The notes beneath the pieces were generated by a model. It was not told where the DNA came from, made no database searches, and saw nothing but the letters and a program-made list of their open reading frames with translations. Both the position numbers and the translations under genes were made by a program. Below are positions 16,949-25,036 of a stretch of 64,000 bases of DNA, piece by piece; the first letter of the stretch is position 1, and each line of letters begins with the position of its first letter. The stretch covers positions 186,001 to 250,000 of the forward strand of contig NZ_JAINVF010000001.1 in NCBI RefSeq assembly GCF_020400585.1, read 5' to 3'. The stretch is from Streptomyces sp. NK08204 (GTDB lineage Bacteria > Actinomycetota > Actinomycetes > Streptomycetales > Streptomycetaceae).

Positions 16949-17548
16949 ATGCGCGACGACAAGCAGGCCGGCAGGAAGCCCATGCGTATGAGGCTGCCGC
17001 TGTGGCGGTGGCGGAGCAGTCCGATCCGGCGACGCGACGACGTCCTGGAGGCGTGGCTCCTTCTCGCCATGTGGCTACTCATCGTGGTGGGCGGAACGGT
17101 GGCCGGCGCGGTGACCGCCCACGCCGCCGACCGTTCGTTCGCCCGGCAGCGGGCCGAGCGGACCCCTGTCCGTGCCGTGCTCCTGACGAACGTCCCGTAC
17201 TCGGCGGTGTCGGAGGCGGGCAACGACCTGGTCTCGGCGAAGGTTGGCTGGACGGCCTCCGACGGCTCCACCCGCAGCGGCAAGACACTGGTGAGCACCG
17301 GGCGGAAGGCCGGCTCCACGGTCACGATCTGGGCGGATCATCACGGAAAGCTGAGCGCCCAGCCGCCGACTCCCAGCAAGGCGACTGTCGAGGCAAGCTT
17401 TCTGGGAGCGTCGGCCGCCCTCGCACTGAGCGGGTTGGTCTTCGGCGTCGGGAGCGCCGGACGGTGGTGGCTGGACCGGCGGCGCATGGAGCAATGGGGC
17501 ACCGAGTGGGACCTGGTCGGCCCACGGTGGAGGCACATGACGAGCTGA
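16949..17548 (+). CDS. Rv1733c-like membrane protein
   Basis: A 199-residue protein with an Arg-rich N-terminus, a first membrane helix at about 38-58 (AWLLLAMWLLIVVGGTVAGA), an extracytoplasmic domain of about 90 residues and a second helix at about 150-172. It ends in a short basic segment with WWLDRRRMEQW. This layout and the wording of the loop (VPYSAVSEAGN, VGWTASDGSTR, GSTVTIWADHHG) match the Rv1733c family, a strongly induced DosR-regulon membrane protein in Mycobacterium tuberculosis of unknown activity. GAGGAGG is found upstream of the ATG. Confidence 0.75.
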   Translation: MRDDKQAGRKPMRMRLPLWRWRSSPIRRRDDVLEAWLLLAMWLLIVVGGTVAGAVTAHAADRSFARQRAERTPVRAVLLTNVPYSAVSEAGNDLVSAKVGWTASDGSTRSGKTLVSTGRKAGSTVTIWADHHGKLSAQPPTPSKATVEASFLGASAALALSGLVFGVGSAGRWWLDRRRMEQWGTEWDLVGPRWRHMTS

Positions 17549-17798
17549 CCTCCGCCCCGAGCACCATGTCACTGTTGCCGATCTTGTACGCGCCCGGGAC
17601 GTCTCCAGCGCATCGACGACTGGCTCGTACGGAACAAACCCTGGTCGGTTGGACGGTCGAACCCCGCGTCGGTGCCGCTGCCTCGTCGGAAACACGGATG
17701 CGCCGACAGCGCTTGGCGGCTCCAACGGCATGTTCACAGCTCCATCCGTGGTCGTAAGATCATCCGCTGGTGGTCGACACAGCTTGTGGGAGGCGAAC

Positions 17799-18164
17799 TT
17801 GGAGAGACCGGACGACCGCATCGCATCCGTCCTGCGCTTCGCTGCGGAACTCGTCGCCTGGGTGGCAACTCCCTGGGCCTTGTCCAAGTACTCATGGCTG
17901 CTTGCCGTCTTGGCGGTGGTGGTACTGATCGGCCTCCCGACCGTCTTCTCCACTCCGGGAGACAAGGCGCAGGTGATCATCCCTGTCCCGGGTACGGTCA
18001 CGATCCTGCTCGTGGTGCTCCAACTCGCCGCCGCCGCGATCGCCGCATGGTCGGCTTGGCCCATCTATGCGGCAGTCCTCGTCTCTCTCCTCGTGGCCGC
18101 CACCCTCGTTACGGAACGTCGACGCTGGCAGTGGCTGCTCTCCACGGACCGGCACACCGGCTGA
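17799..18164 (+). CDS. Small four-helix membrane protein, DUF2568/YrdB-like
   Basis: A 121-residue membrane protein with four hydrophobic stretches (about 10-28, 33-50, 66-86 and 90-107). FAAELVAWVATPWAL and VPGTVTILLVVLQLAAAAIA resemble the DUF2568 (YrdB) family, whose function is unknown. The TTG at 17799 was chosen because GGGAGG sits 6 nt upstream; longer frames read through sequence of no hydrophobic character. The 250 bp before it show no conserved element I can name. Confidence 0.55.
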   Translation: MERPDDRIASVLRFAAELVAWVATPWALSKYSWLLAVLAVVVLIGLPTVFSTPGDKAQVIIPVPGTVTILLVVLQLAAAAIAAWSAWPIYAAVLVSLLVAATLVTERRRWQWLLSTDRHTG

Positions 18165-18229
18165 GCTGCTGAGGGGGGCACCGGAGTGCGTTCGCCCTCC
18201 GGGCAGGCCCGCCACTTCCCGGCCTCTCC

Positions 18230-18691
18230 CTATCCTTCGGCGAAGTACGTATACGGCGCCACCGAGACTCCTTCGCAGACCGCGCGTTCGTCGTCCTCGC
18301 CGGCCTCCGGGTCGAGGTCGCCCGCCCACAACGAATGCATGGACCACACGGAGAAGCCGGCGTGGAAGTCGTGGCCGATGTCCGAGGGTGTGCTCGAGTG
18401 CCCCAGGGCGTGGAGGTCCGCGACGACGTCATCCAGAAAGCGATGGGTCAGCTGAACCCCGTCGTAGTGCGCTTCGGCATCGCCGTCTTCGCCGCTGTAG
18501 CCGATCTCGACAAGTTCGACCGTCTCGTCAGCCGCGTAGGTGATCACCAGTGTGGGTGAGGTGGTGTAGACGGCCCGCTGTCCGCCTGGGCCGTGATACG
18601 GAGACCCGACGCGCTCCTCAACCTGCGAGCGCGGATCGCCGATCCTGACGAGGGCCACGCCTTGTCCTGGAATGATCTCCATGTCGACCAT
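18230..18691 (-). CDS. Conserved-looking hypothetical protein
   Basis: 153 residues from an ATG at 18691 (another ATG is at 18682). It opens MEIIPGQGVALVRIGDPR, a phrase like those in proteins whose first domain compares a gene-dosage or rate parameter, followed by SQVEERVGSP, alternating beta-strands and an acidic C-terminal half. No catalytic motif or membrane segment is visible. I do not recognise the family and assign no function. Confidence 0.55.
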   Translation of the reverse strand: MVDMEIIPGQGVALVRIGDPRSQVEERVGSPYHGPGGQRAVYTTSPTLVITYAADETVELVEIGYSGEDGDAEAHYDGVQLTHRFLDDVVADLHALGHSSTPSDIGHDFHAGFSVWSMHSLWAGDLDPEAGEDDERAVCEGVSVAPYTYFAEG

Positions 18692-18756
18692 CCTGCCGGC
18701 CAGGCCAACCACTCGGGAGTCCGCGGAGAGATCAGAGCGCCGCCGCTGCCTCTGGC

Positions 18757-18785
18757 AAAGGACTGTGAACGCGGCTTGACGTGGG
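18757..18785 (+). repeat. 29-nt element, copy 1
   Basis: This segment matches 22406-22434 at 25 of 29 positions. In one frame both encode K-x-C-E-x-G-L-T-W, and two of the four differences are silent, suggesting a once-coding remnant. It overlaps the hairpin at 18768-18800. Confidence 0.45.
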
Positions 18786-18800
18786 GCATCAAGCCGCGTT
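18768..18800 (-). terminator. 12-bp perfect hairpin, likely terminator
   Basis: AACGCGGCTTGA (18768-18779) pairs perfectly with TCAAGCCGCGTT (18789-18800) around a 9-nt loop. It lies 82 bp beyond the stop of the leftward membrane-protein gene at 18883 and before the next leftward gene at 18691. There is no T run, as is common for Streptomyces terminators. Confidence 0.6.
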
Positions 18801-18882
18801 GGTGGCCTCTTTGCACACGTCGGTGGGAACGGGAAAGCGTACACGCCCATCGGTGAGTGGCATGGGTGGGCGTGTTCCCGCA

Positions 18883-19362
18883 TCACCGACTCGCTGTGCT
18901 CAGGGGGCCTCCGTCGGCCGGGCCGGCGTCGTCGCCTACGAGGTCGGCGTTTCGGCCCCTCATCCACGGGACAAGCTGGAGGACGCCGAATGCCACCTCG
19001 AGGGCGAAGAAAGCCCACAGGAGCCGCGACACACCGTGGGCCAGCGCGTATGCCTGCCACGTGGCGAACAGGGTACGCGCGATGCCATCGAGCAGACCGT
19101 GCTCCGGCAGCGGCCTGACGATGCGCAGAACGGCCCAGACGACCACCACGGAGCCCATCAGGTTGGCGAACAGGACCTGCCACGGGTCGAGTTCCGGCAG
19201 AGCGCCAAGTCCAAGCGCATTGCCGCACGATGACAGTGCGTCGTGTACGAGCGCATAGGTCCACGGCGTGGCGAATCCCGCTGTGACGACCAGGTCGTAC
19301 CACGCACTCGCGTGTACGACGCGGAGATAGGCTGGCTGCTCAGGGGTGTGCAGAAGGTTCAC
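18883..19362 (-). CDS. Membrane protein divergent from a MerR regulator
   Basis: A 159-residue protein with about four hydrophobic helices (around 18-38, 62-80, 100-118 and 117-135); ANLMGSVVVVWAVLRIV and LLWAFFALEVAFGVLQLVPW are the clearest. Family unknown. The GTG at 19362 (GGAG upstream) is preferred because an upstream ATG at 19410 would fall inside the promoter described at 19402-19431. That promoter has MerR architecture, so this gene is probably the target of the adjacent regulator and may respond to whatever it senses. Confidence 0.65.
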   Translation of the reverse strand: MNLLHTPEQPAYLRVVHASAWYDLVVTAGFATPWTYALVHDALSSCGNALGLGALPELDPWQVLFANLMGSVVVVWAVLRIVRPLPEHGLLDGIARTLFATWQAYALAHGVSRLLWAFFALEVAFGVLQLVPWMRGRNADLVGDDAGPADGGPLSTASR

Positions 19363-19401
19363 GGTGAGGCTCCAACCGGTTTCGTGGAAGCAATGCCTCA
19401 C

Positions 19402-19431
19402 GCTAAACATTGGAGTACGGTCCAAGGTCAA
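19402..19431 (-). promoter_or_regulatory. MerR-type promoter with dyad in the spacer
   Basis: Reading leftward, -35 TTGACC (19431-19426) is followed by the dyad TTGGACCGTACTCCAA (19425-19410) and a -10-like TTTAGC or TTAGCG (about 19407-19401), giving an 18-19 bp spacer. A dyad within a long spacer is the hallmark of MerR-activated promoters. Confidence 0.65.
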
Positions 19432-19453
19432 GCCTGATATCTGATGGAGGGGC

Positions 19454-19858
19454 ATGCGCATCGGTGAGCTTGCCGCGCAGGCAGGCATGACCAGGGATAC
19501 CATCCGGTTCTATGAGAAGGCCGGCCTTGTCGAAGGTCGGCGTCTACCCAACGGGTATCGCGACTTCCCGCCCGAAACGGTGGTCTGGCTGAAGTACATC
19601 CGCACTGCGCAGGCGCTTGGATTCTCCCTGGCGGAGATCGCGCGGAACGGCGAGAGACTGCGCGAGGCACCGGACACCGCGGTAGCGTTGTCAGCGCTCT
19701 TCGAGGAGAAGATTCAGGTCATCGACACGCGTATCGCCGACCTTGCCGCTCTCCGGGCCGACCTGGCCGCGCGCGTCGGCACCGGCTGCCCACTACGGGC
19801 GGCCAGCCCGCCCGTCAGAGCGGGGGACGAGAGCGTCGCGGCTCCGACCGGTAAGTGA
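19454..19858 (+). CDS. MerR-family transcriptional regulator
   Basis: A 134-residue regulator: MRIGELAAQAGMTRDTIRFY is the winged-helix N-terminus, YEKAGLVEGRR and GYRDFPPETV the wing, and residues 75-115 form the dimerisation helix. The effector end is short, with a single Cys in TGCPLRA, so it is not a typical two-Cys metal sensor; a thiol or small-molecule signal is possible. GGAGG is close upstream. It probably activates the divergent promoter at 19402-19431. Confidence 0.85.
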   Translation: MRIGELAAQAGMTRDTIRFYEKAGLVEGRRLPNGYRDFPPETVVWLKYIRTAQALGFSLAEIARNGERLREAPDTAVALSALFEEKIQVIDTRIADLAALRADLAARVGTGCPLRAASPPVRAGDESVAAPTGK

Positions 19859-20007
19859 CCACCGACGGGAATGCCGATTGAACGGGTTTGCCGATCACCA
19901 TGGACATGCGTCAGCGTCGTTCGGTTCCGCCCAAGGCTTGAGGGCGCACGGCTGAACGCGGAACTGTGGCGGATCTCACGGCCGACTGGCAGGTCGCAGT
20001 TTGACGT

Positions 20008-20520
20008 GTGGATCCCGGCGTGGCGATGAAGTGGACCAAGGAGGCGGCTCCGGTGGAGCGACAAAGGCGTGACCGGGCGCCTTCCGCGTACCAACAGGCC
20101 ATGCGGGATCGGCTTCTTGCCGCTCCCGTGGTGCCCGCACATGCTGCTGAGCTGGAGCCGCTCAGGCGCCACCTCCGTGATCCCTCGTTCGAATTCGTTG
20201 TGGGGCCCGGGTGGCGTGCTCTTGTGCTGCTGTGCCATGAGGCGGTTGTCGCGGCGTTTCCCGAGTACGAGCTTCTGGCGGTGAAGCAGAAGTGGGCGGC
20301 CCTGTCCTTCCAGGCATTTCCTCGGCCGTGGAAGCGGGGTGGAAACTGGACGTCCGACGAGGCGGTCAGGCTCGGCGCGCTGTTGGCCGAGTTCACGGCC
20401 GCCAGCGAGCACATCTGCGAGCGCTGCGGCAACGCTGGAACCCTGCGCGAATCCCGGCCGATCGAGCTGACCCTCTGTGATGCGTGCGAGCCCTGCGTGG
20501 GGCCGGACGGCCGCCTATAG
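20008..20520 (+). CDS. Hypothetical protein with C-terminal CxxC pairs
   Basis: A 170-residue protein of unknown function. Residues 30-130 are mixed alpha/beta with many aromatic residues (FEFVVGPGWRALVLLCHEAV, KQKWAALSFQAF). The C-terminal 35 residues have CERCGN and CDACEPC, a likely zinc ribbon. The GTG at 20008 and an ATG at 20026 are both possible starts, neither with a strong ribosome binding site. Confidence 0.5.
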   Translation: MDPGVAMKWTKEAAPVERQRRDRAPSAYQQAMRDRLLAAPVVPAHAAELEPLRRHLRDPSFEFVVGPGWRALVLLCHEAVVAAFPEYELLAVKQKWAALSFQAFPRPWKRGGNWTSDEAVRLGALLAEFTAASEHICERCGNAGTLRESRPIELTLCDACEPCVGPDGRL

Positions 20521-20849
20521 GGTTCGGGATGCAGTCTCTCGGAGCTCCGTGCCGCAGGCTTCTCGCCCTCCGGGCGGACCCTTGCCGTAGCGACGAGCAG
20601 CGATCTGTCCCTGTGGACTCGCGGCGACGGCCGCAGCCGCAGTAGTAGCGGTGATCAGCTAGAACCTGGGAGTTGAGGTCGGCAGTCTGCTGATTCTCGA
20701 CGGCCATAGGGCGCAGGCCACGACGTTCCAGGTACGGCACCTGTTCCTGGTGGCGTGCCACGGAAGGCTTGCCGGGCTGCGGGCGACTCGCGGGGGGACC
20801 CCGTTGCGCCCGAAGAGGACACGTGCTCTGCGCTTCTTATCTGTCCGCG
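20521..20849. other. Intergenic, 329 bp
   Basis: Between two convergent genes. A reverse-strand stretch (about 20560-20760) reads LERRGLRPMAVENQQTADLN and ADHRYYCGCGRR, which could be a decayed coding segment, but it has no start or recognisable family. I see no box, terminator or repeat. Confidence 0.3.
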
Positions 20850-22244
20850 TCAACGAGGGATCCCTGCATCGTCCAGGTATTGGTGCATGGCTTCCGTGGG
20901 GAGGCTCGGGTTGCTGAGGGCGTGGGAGGAGGTCTCCGGATTCCCGCAGCTCTGGAGGATGAGATCGACTGGCAGCGCGGGGTGCGCGGCTGCCATGGCA
21001 CGTACACGATCGTCGGGGTCGGCAAGCAACCGGACCACAGCGTCGACGGGCGCTTCGGCGTCGAGCCCCACGAGCCATCGTTTCTCTGGATCCGGGTCGT
21101 CGGCGAAGCGTTGTCCGGCGCCTGTGCTCGGGAAGTTCGGGTGCCGCAGCAGGGCACCCTTGGTGATGACCTGGCAGTCCAGATACACCTGCAGCACCAC
21201 TTCGCCGTCGACGGTCGGTTGGTTTTCACAGAGCAGAAGTCGCACGGCGTAGTCGTGGTCCACGGAGAGCAGGTCGATGGCATCGGCAGGCAGGTGCCGG
21301 CTGTAGGCGGCACTGCGCCGTAGCAGGGTGTTGGCCGACTTGGCGCATTGGCGCAAGACGTCGGGATCGGCGCAGTGGCGAACCCATTCGACGGGATAGT
21401 GCCGGTCGGACGGGCTGATGGTGACGTCGATGGCGGTACGTTCAGTCTCCGTCAGCTCGGGTCGTACCGATACCGCCAGCCGCACGCTGTGCGCGTCGTC
21501 GTTCGCCAACGTCCGGACGATCTCGACGGGAACGTTGAGGTTGGCCGCCAGCTCCCGCCGGTCCTCCTCCTCGGTGCTTGCTGCGAGCCGTTCGGCAGTC
21601 GCCGTGCTCATGGCGCCGTACCTGATCACATCCTGCCTGCCGAAGCGGCCAATTCCTGCGTCGAGGAGAAGGTCCGTGTAGCCCGCGTCATCGTGGCAGG
21701 CCTCCATCATGGCTGCCTGACGCACTTTGTCATCAACGTCGCGGAGCAGACGGCTTCGGGTGTCCTCGGAAAGCAAGGCCCATTGGCTGCAGGCTGCCTG
21801 CCGAAGGTCCGCTTCCTGGTGGTCGGCGAGCCCGGCAACCAGGCTTGGAGCCGTGTGGCGGGAGAAGGCTGCGCTTCGGCGGACCCGTGGTTCCGGATCG
21901 GCAAGCAGGCGCTGCTGAGCGGACAGGGGCAGCGGCTGCACCGGGATGCGGAACCAGTCTGGTCCGATGGCCAGAGCATGGCGGACACGTGGATCGGGAT
22001 CGTCCACGAGCCGGGCGCGTTGATCCTCCGTCACCGCGGCGTTCTCAGCGAACGCTGTCCGCAGCCTGCGGTCGGGATGCATGACGATGGCGTCGACCGC
22101 CTTGTCCGGCAGAGCGCGCCAGGCGATCATGTCCCAGGCCGCTTTGGCTTCCTCGCACAGCAGCCTGATCAAGACCTCGGCCGGTGCCGCAGAATTTCGC
22201 GCGATCGCAGCAATGGTCTCGCGGTGACCGCATTCTCCACGCAT
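20850..22244 (-). CDS. Leucine-rich variant (LRV/HEAT-like) repeat protein
   Basis: A 464-residue all-helical repeat protein. A unit of roughly 24 residues recurs with patterns such as [49 protein letters not shown] and [10 protein letters not shown]. These resemble LRV or HEAT repeats, which form protein-binding solenoids. The ATG at 22244 follows GGGGGAGGG. No signal peptide or enzyme domain is seen, so it may be an adaptor. The gene is isolated, with long gaps on both sides. Confidence 0.7.
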   Translation of the reverse strand: MRGECGHRETIAAIARNSAAPAEVLIRLLCEEAKAAWDMIAWRALPDKAVDAIVMHPDRRLRTAFAENAAVTEDQRARLVDDPDPRVRHALAIGPDWFRIPVQPLPLSAQQRLLADPEPRVRRSAAFSRHTAPSLVAGLADHQEADLRQAACSQWALLSEDTRSRLLRDVDDKVRQAAMMEACHDDAGYTDLLLDAGIGRFGRQDVIRYGAMSTATAERLAASTEEEDRRELAANLNVPVEIVRTLANDDAHSVRLAVSVRPELTETERTAIDVTISPSDRHYPVEWVRHCADPDVLRQCAKSANTLLRRSAAYSRHLPADAIDLLSVDHDYAVRLLLCENQPTVDGEVVLQVYLDCQVITKGALLRHPNFPSTGAGQRFADDPDPEKRWLVGLDAEAPVDAVVRLLADPDDRVRAMAAAHPALPVDLILQSCGNPETSSHALSNPSLPTEAMHQYLDDAGIPR

Positions 22245-22405
22245 GGTGGCCCTCCCCCGTGTTCGCCAGCGGCCGTCGTGGGCCCGCAGATTGTGGGCAT
22301 GCCGCGTGTCCAAGGTCAACGTCGGCGATCACGCTCTACCGCAACAGCCACAGGTAGGTGCCCTTCCACGAGTGATGCTCAGCAGGGAGGCGCACCATCC
22401 GCGGG

Positions 22406-22434
22406 AAAGGGCTGTGAGCACGGCTTGACCTGGG
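22406..22434 (+). repeat. 29-nt element, copy 2
   Basis: Pairs with 18757-18785 (25 of 29 identical). Here it continues into a shorter dyad, TTGACC-TG-GGTCAA (22425-22438). It is in the 634-bp gap upstream of the repeat-protein gene. Confidence 0.45.
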
Positions 22435-22589
22435 TCAACCGGCCCCGGGAGAACCAGGACGCGGTCAGCAGCAGGGTCAGGTCCAGGAGGAGACAGGTGG
22501 CCACGCCCGGTTCGCTCAGGCCGCGCGAGCAAACTCCCCTCACACCACCCGTTCCACTCCCCCTTGACGTGCGTGTTGCGCCAGCCGTA

Positions 22590-22627
22590 GTCAGCATTGG
22601 TCGGACTCATGCTGACCCAATGCTGAC
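22590..22627. repeat. 11-bp inverted repeat with three TGCTGAC copies
   Basis: GTCAGCATTGG (22590-22600) and CCAATGCTGAC (22617-22627) are perfect reverse complements. The 16-nt loop ends in another ATGCTGAC (22609-22616). The three copies could be a regulator site or an attachment-like sequence. It lies in the gap 22245-22878, where no gene was found. Confidence 0.45.
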
Positions 22628-22756
22628 AGTGAGGCCGGCACTCGCCATCATCGGCTCAGGTCATCGTCCCGCCGGCGCGCGCTCCGCCGGCGGCAGTACC
22701 AAGCCGGGGCAGTAGCGCCCTGATCGCGGCTCATGCCAAGGGAGATGTCTGCGGCG

Positions 22757-22789
22757 GGGCCTTCCATCCCGCAGAGAGCCCTTCGTCCC
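22757..22789. promoter_or_regulatory. Tandem DosR-like boxes upstream of the metallophosphoesterase
   Basis: GGGCC-TTCC-ATCCC (22757-22770) and GAGCC-CTTC-GTCCC (22776-22789), starts 19 bp apart, about 90-120 bp before the GTG at 22879. This is the right-most box pair I found, so it may mark the edge of the regulon. Confidence 0.5.
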
Positions 22790-22878
22790 AAGGGGCCGCG
22801 TCCATGAACGCCGGTCGGCCGGCCCGAGGGCGACCGGATACAGTGCGCGAGACGGCAGCCTGGTCAAGGAGGGGAAGC

Positions 22879-24099
22879 GTGACCGACACGAGCAGCACCC
22901 GGCCCGCCGAGGGCGAAGCACAAGCTCCGCGGCAGAGCCGACTGCACCGCCTGATGCGCTACCTCCCCCTGATCGCCCCCTTCCTGCTGTGGGCCGTGCC
23001 CTGCTGGGTGCTCCTGTACACCGGCCAGCACTGGCCGCTGCCCGTCACGCTGGTCGGCACCGTCCTGTTCGTCCTCGGCCTCATATGTATGCCGCTCGCG
23101 ATGGTGCGCGGCCACGGCCGGCGTCAGCAGGACCGGGCGGCGATAGTCGGTGACACCCTGCTGGGCACGAGCTGGGTTCTGTTCACCTGGTCAGTTCTGT
23201 TCGGCGTCCTGTTGCGGCTCGCCCTGACCGTGGCCGGCGTCGGCGAGAGTCAGGGCCGGGCCCGCATCGTCACGTGGGCCGTCCTCGGCGTAACCGCCGT
23301 GCTGCTCGCCTGGGGGTACGCCGAGGCCCGCCGTGTGCCACGCGTGCGCCGACTCGACGTGCAACTCCCGCGGCTGGGTGCCGGGCTGGACGGCATCCGT
23401 GTCGTCCTCATCACCGACACCCACTACGGCCCACTCGATCGCGCTCGCTGGTCGGTACGGGTTTGCGAGACGGTGAACACCCTGGAAGCCGACCTGGTCT
23501 GCCACACGGGCGACATCGCGGACGGCACGGCCGAACGCCGCCGCGCCCAGGCCGCCCCACTCGGAACCGTGCGGGCCACCCGGGCCCGCGTATACGTCAC
23601 CGGCAACCACGAGTACTACAGCGAGGCCCAGGGCTGGGTCGACCTGATGGACGAGCTGGGCTGGGAGCCGCTGCGCAACCGCCACCTGCTGCTCGAACGC
23701 GGTGGCGACACCCTCGTGGTCGCCGGCGTGGACGACGTCACCGCCGAGTCGTCCGGCCTGGCAGGCCACCGCGCCCACCTCGCCGGAGCCCTGAACGGCG
23801 CCGACCCCGACCTACCCGTCCTACTCCTGGCACACCAGCCCAAGTTCATCGACCGGGCAGCAGCCGCCGGCATCGACCTCCAACTCTCCGGCCACACCCA
23901 CGGCGGCCAGATCTGGCCCTTCCACCACCTCGTCCGCATCGACCAGCCCGCCCTCGCCGGCCTCAGCCACCACGGCACCCGCACCCTCCTCTACACCAGC
24001 CGCGGCACCGGCTTCTGGGGCCCGCCCTTCCGCGTCTTCGCCCCCAGCGAGATCACCCTGCTCGTCCTCCGCAGCCCGCACCTGCCCACCGCGCCGTAG
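22879..24099 (+). CDS. Membrane-anchored metallophosphoesterase
   Basis: A 406-residue protein with four hydrophobic segments in the first 160 residues, then a calcineurin-like phosphoesterase domain. Metal ligands are in VLITDTHYG, HTGDIADG, TGNHEYY and SGHTHGGQ, the full set for a dinuclear centre. Related YaeI-type enzymes act on lipid pyrophosphates or phosphoesters at the membrane; the substrate here is unknown. GTG at 22879 has GGAGGGG upstream and was preferred over an ATG at 22804, which lies 15 bp from the boxes and lacks a good ribosome site. Confidence 0.85.
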   Translation: MTDTSSTRPAEGEAQAPRQSRLHRLMRYLPLIAPFLLWAVPCWVLLYTGQHWPLPVTLVGTVLFVLGLICMPLAMVRGHGRRQQDRAAIVGDTLLGTSWVLFTWSVLFGVLLRLALTVAGVGESQGRARIVTWAVLGVTAVLLAWGYAEARRVPRVRRLDVQLPRLGAGLDGIRVVLITDTHYGPLDRARWSVRVCETVNTLEADLVCHTGDIADGTAERRRAQAAPLGTVRATRARVYVTGNHEYYSEAQGWVDLMDELGWEPLRNRHLLLERGGDTLVVAGVDDVTAESSGLAGHRAHLAGALNGADPDLPVLLLAHQPKFIDRAAAAGIDLQLSGHTHGGQIWPFHHLVRIDQPALAGLSHHGTRTLLYTSRGTGFWGPPFRVFAPSEITLLVLRSPHLPTAP

Positions 24100-24364
24100 C
24101 ACTCGACGGACCGACACATCCGCGCAGACAACCCTCCGTGCCCTTGGCGGTGAGCTTGAGCACGGGCGCCGGGTTTTCCGGCTCCTGGCCGCCCTGTGCC
24201 TCCTCGATCGAGCGGACGATCGTGCCGTCGGAGTAGGAAGACCCTCGGCTTCACCTCCGGCGGCAGGACCCTGGGCACCGCCGGAAAGGACGGACGGTGT
24301 GCCTGTGGGACGTAGGCCGCTACGCAGCCGCCCTCTCGGCCCAGCCGTCGGCATCAGGGTCGCC
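24100..24364. other. Gap with a possible coding remnant
   Basis: On the reverse strand, about 24130-24235 reads SYSDGTIVRSIEEAQGGQEP and NPAPVLKLTAKG, which looks like the conserved end of a protein, but its frame begins after a stop and has no start. It may be a decayed gene. No other structure was seen. Confidence 0.3.
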
Positions 24365-24889
24365 TCAGCGCAGGTGAGGCGGACCCAACTGGACGGTGTC
24401 GCTGCACACCTGGGTGGGCAGCCGGTGTCCCTGCGCATCGGTCGGGTGCACGAAGGAGCCGTAGTCGTGCTGGGCGGGGTGGGGCGGCACCACGTCACTG
24501 GACGCGTTGTACTCGCCCGAGATCCAGCAGCTCTCGCGCGGGACTTCGTGCGGCTGGTAGAAGAGCGGGAAGTCGACCGTCCGGCCCGGCTTCAGCTCCA
24601 GCCGGACCGGCACGGCCTTCTTCACGGGCTCCGACTGCACGTCCTGCGCCTTGCCGACCCAGACGTCGAGCTGCGGGTAGCCGTCGAAGGCACAGGGCCG
24701 TGCACGTCTGTTCGTCGCGCTGAGCATGGCCGTCGGTGCGCCTGCCGGCTTGTCGGCCAGGAGGGTCCATTTCCAGCGCAGCTGGTGGGAACCGCAGGCG
24801 GCGGCGCGGGTGTGGCCCCCACCGCAGGAGCTCAACCCCAGCAGTACCGCCAGGGTGAGTATCAGGACCGTTGCCTTGCGCTGTGCCAT
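24365..24889 (-). CDS. Secreted lipoprotein, DUF4232-like
   Basis: A 174-residue lipoprotein. The signal is MAQRKATVLILTLAVLLGLS with lipobox LSSC (Cys at residue 22), so it is anchored outside the membrane. The mature part has four further Cys and a beta-rich pattern (LSATNRRARPCAFDGYPQL) like the DUF4232 domain of Streptomyces surface proteins. Function unknown. Confidence 0.75.
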   Translation of the reverse strand: MAQRKATVLILTLAVLLGLSSCGGGHTRAAACGSHQLRWKWTLLADKPAGAPTAMLSATNRRARPCAFDGYPQLDVWVGKAQDVQSEPVKKAVPVRLELKPGRTVDFPLFYQPHEVPRESCWISGEYNASSDVVPPHPAQHDYGSFVHPTDAQGHRLPTQVCSDTVQLGPPHLR

Positions 24890-25036
24890 CAGGTCCTTCC
24901 CTCGTGGAGAGGCCCCCTGCCTCCGCGGACAGACAGATGCAGCCTCTCCCCGGGAGGTTCCGGCAGACGGGTCGGCATCGGCCCTGACGCCCTCGTAGCC
25001 GGGCGCCCGGTGCGTACGGACCGGGCGCCGCGCGTT

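Noticed and set aside
19363..19410. ATG at 19410 as start of the MerR-linked membrane protein
   Set aside because: It would place the start codon inside the promoter dyad and the -10 region; GTG at 19362 has a ribosome site.
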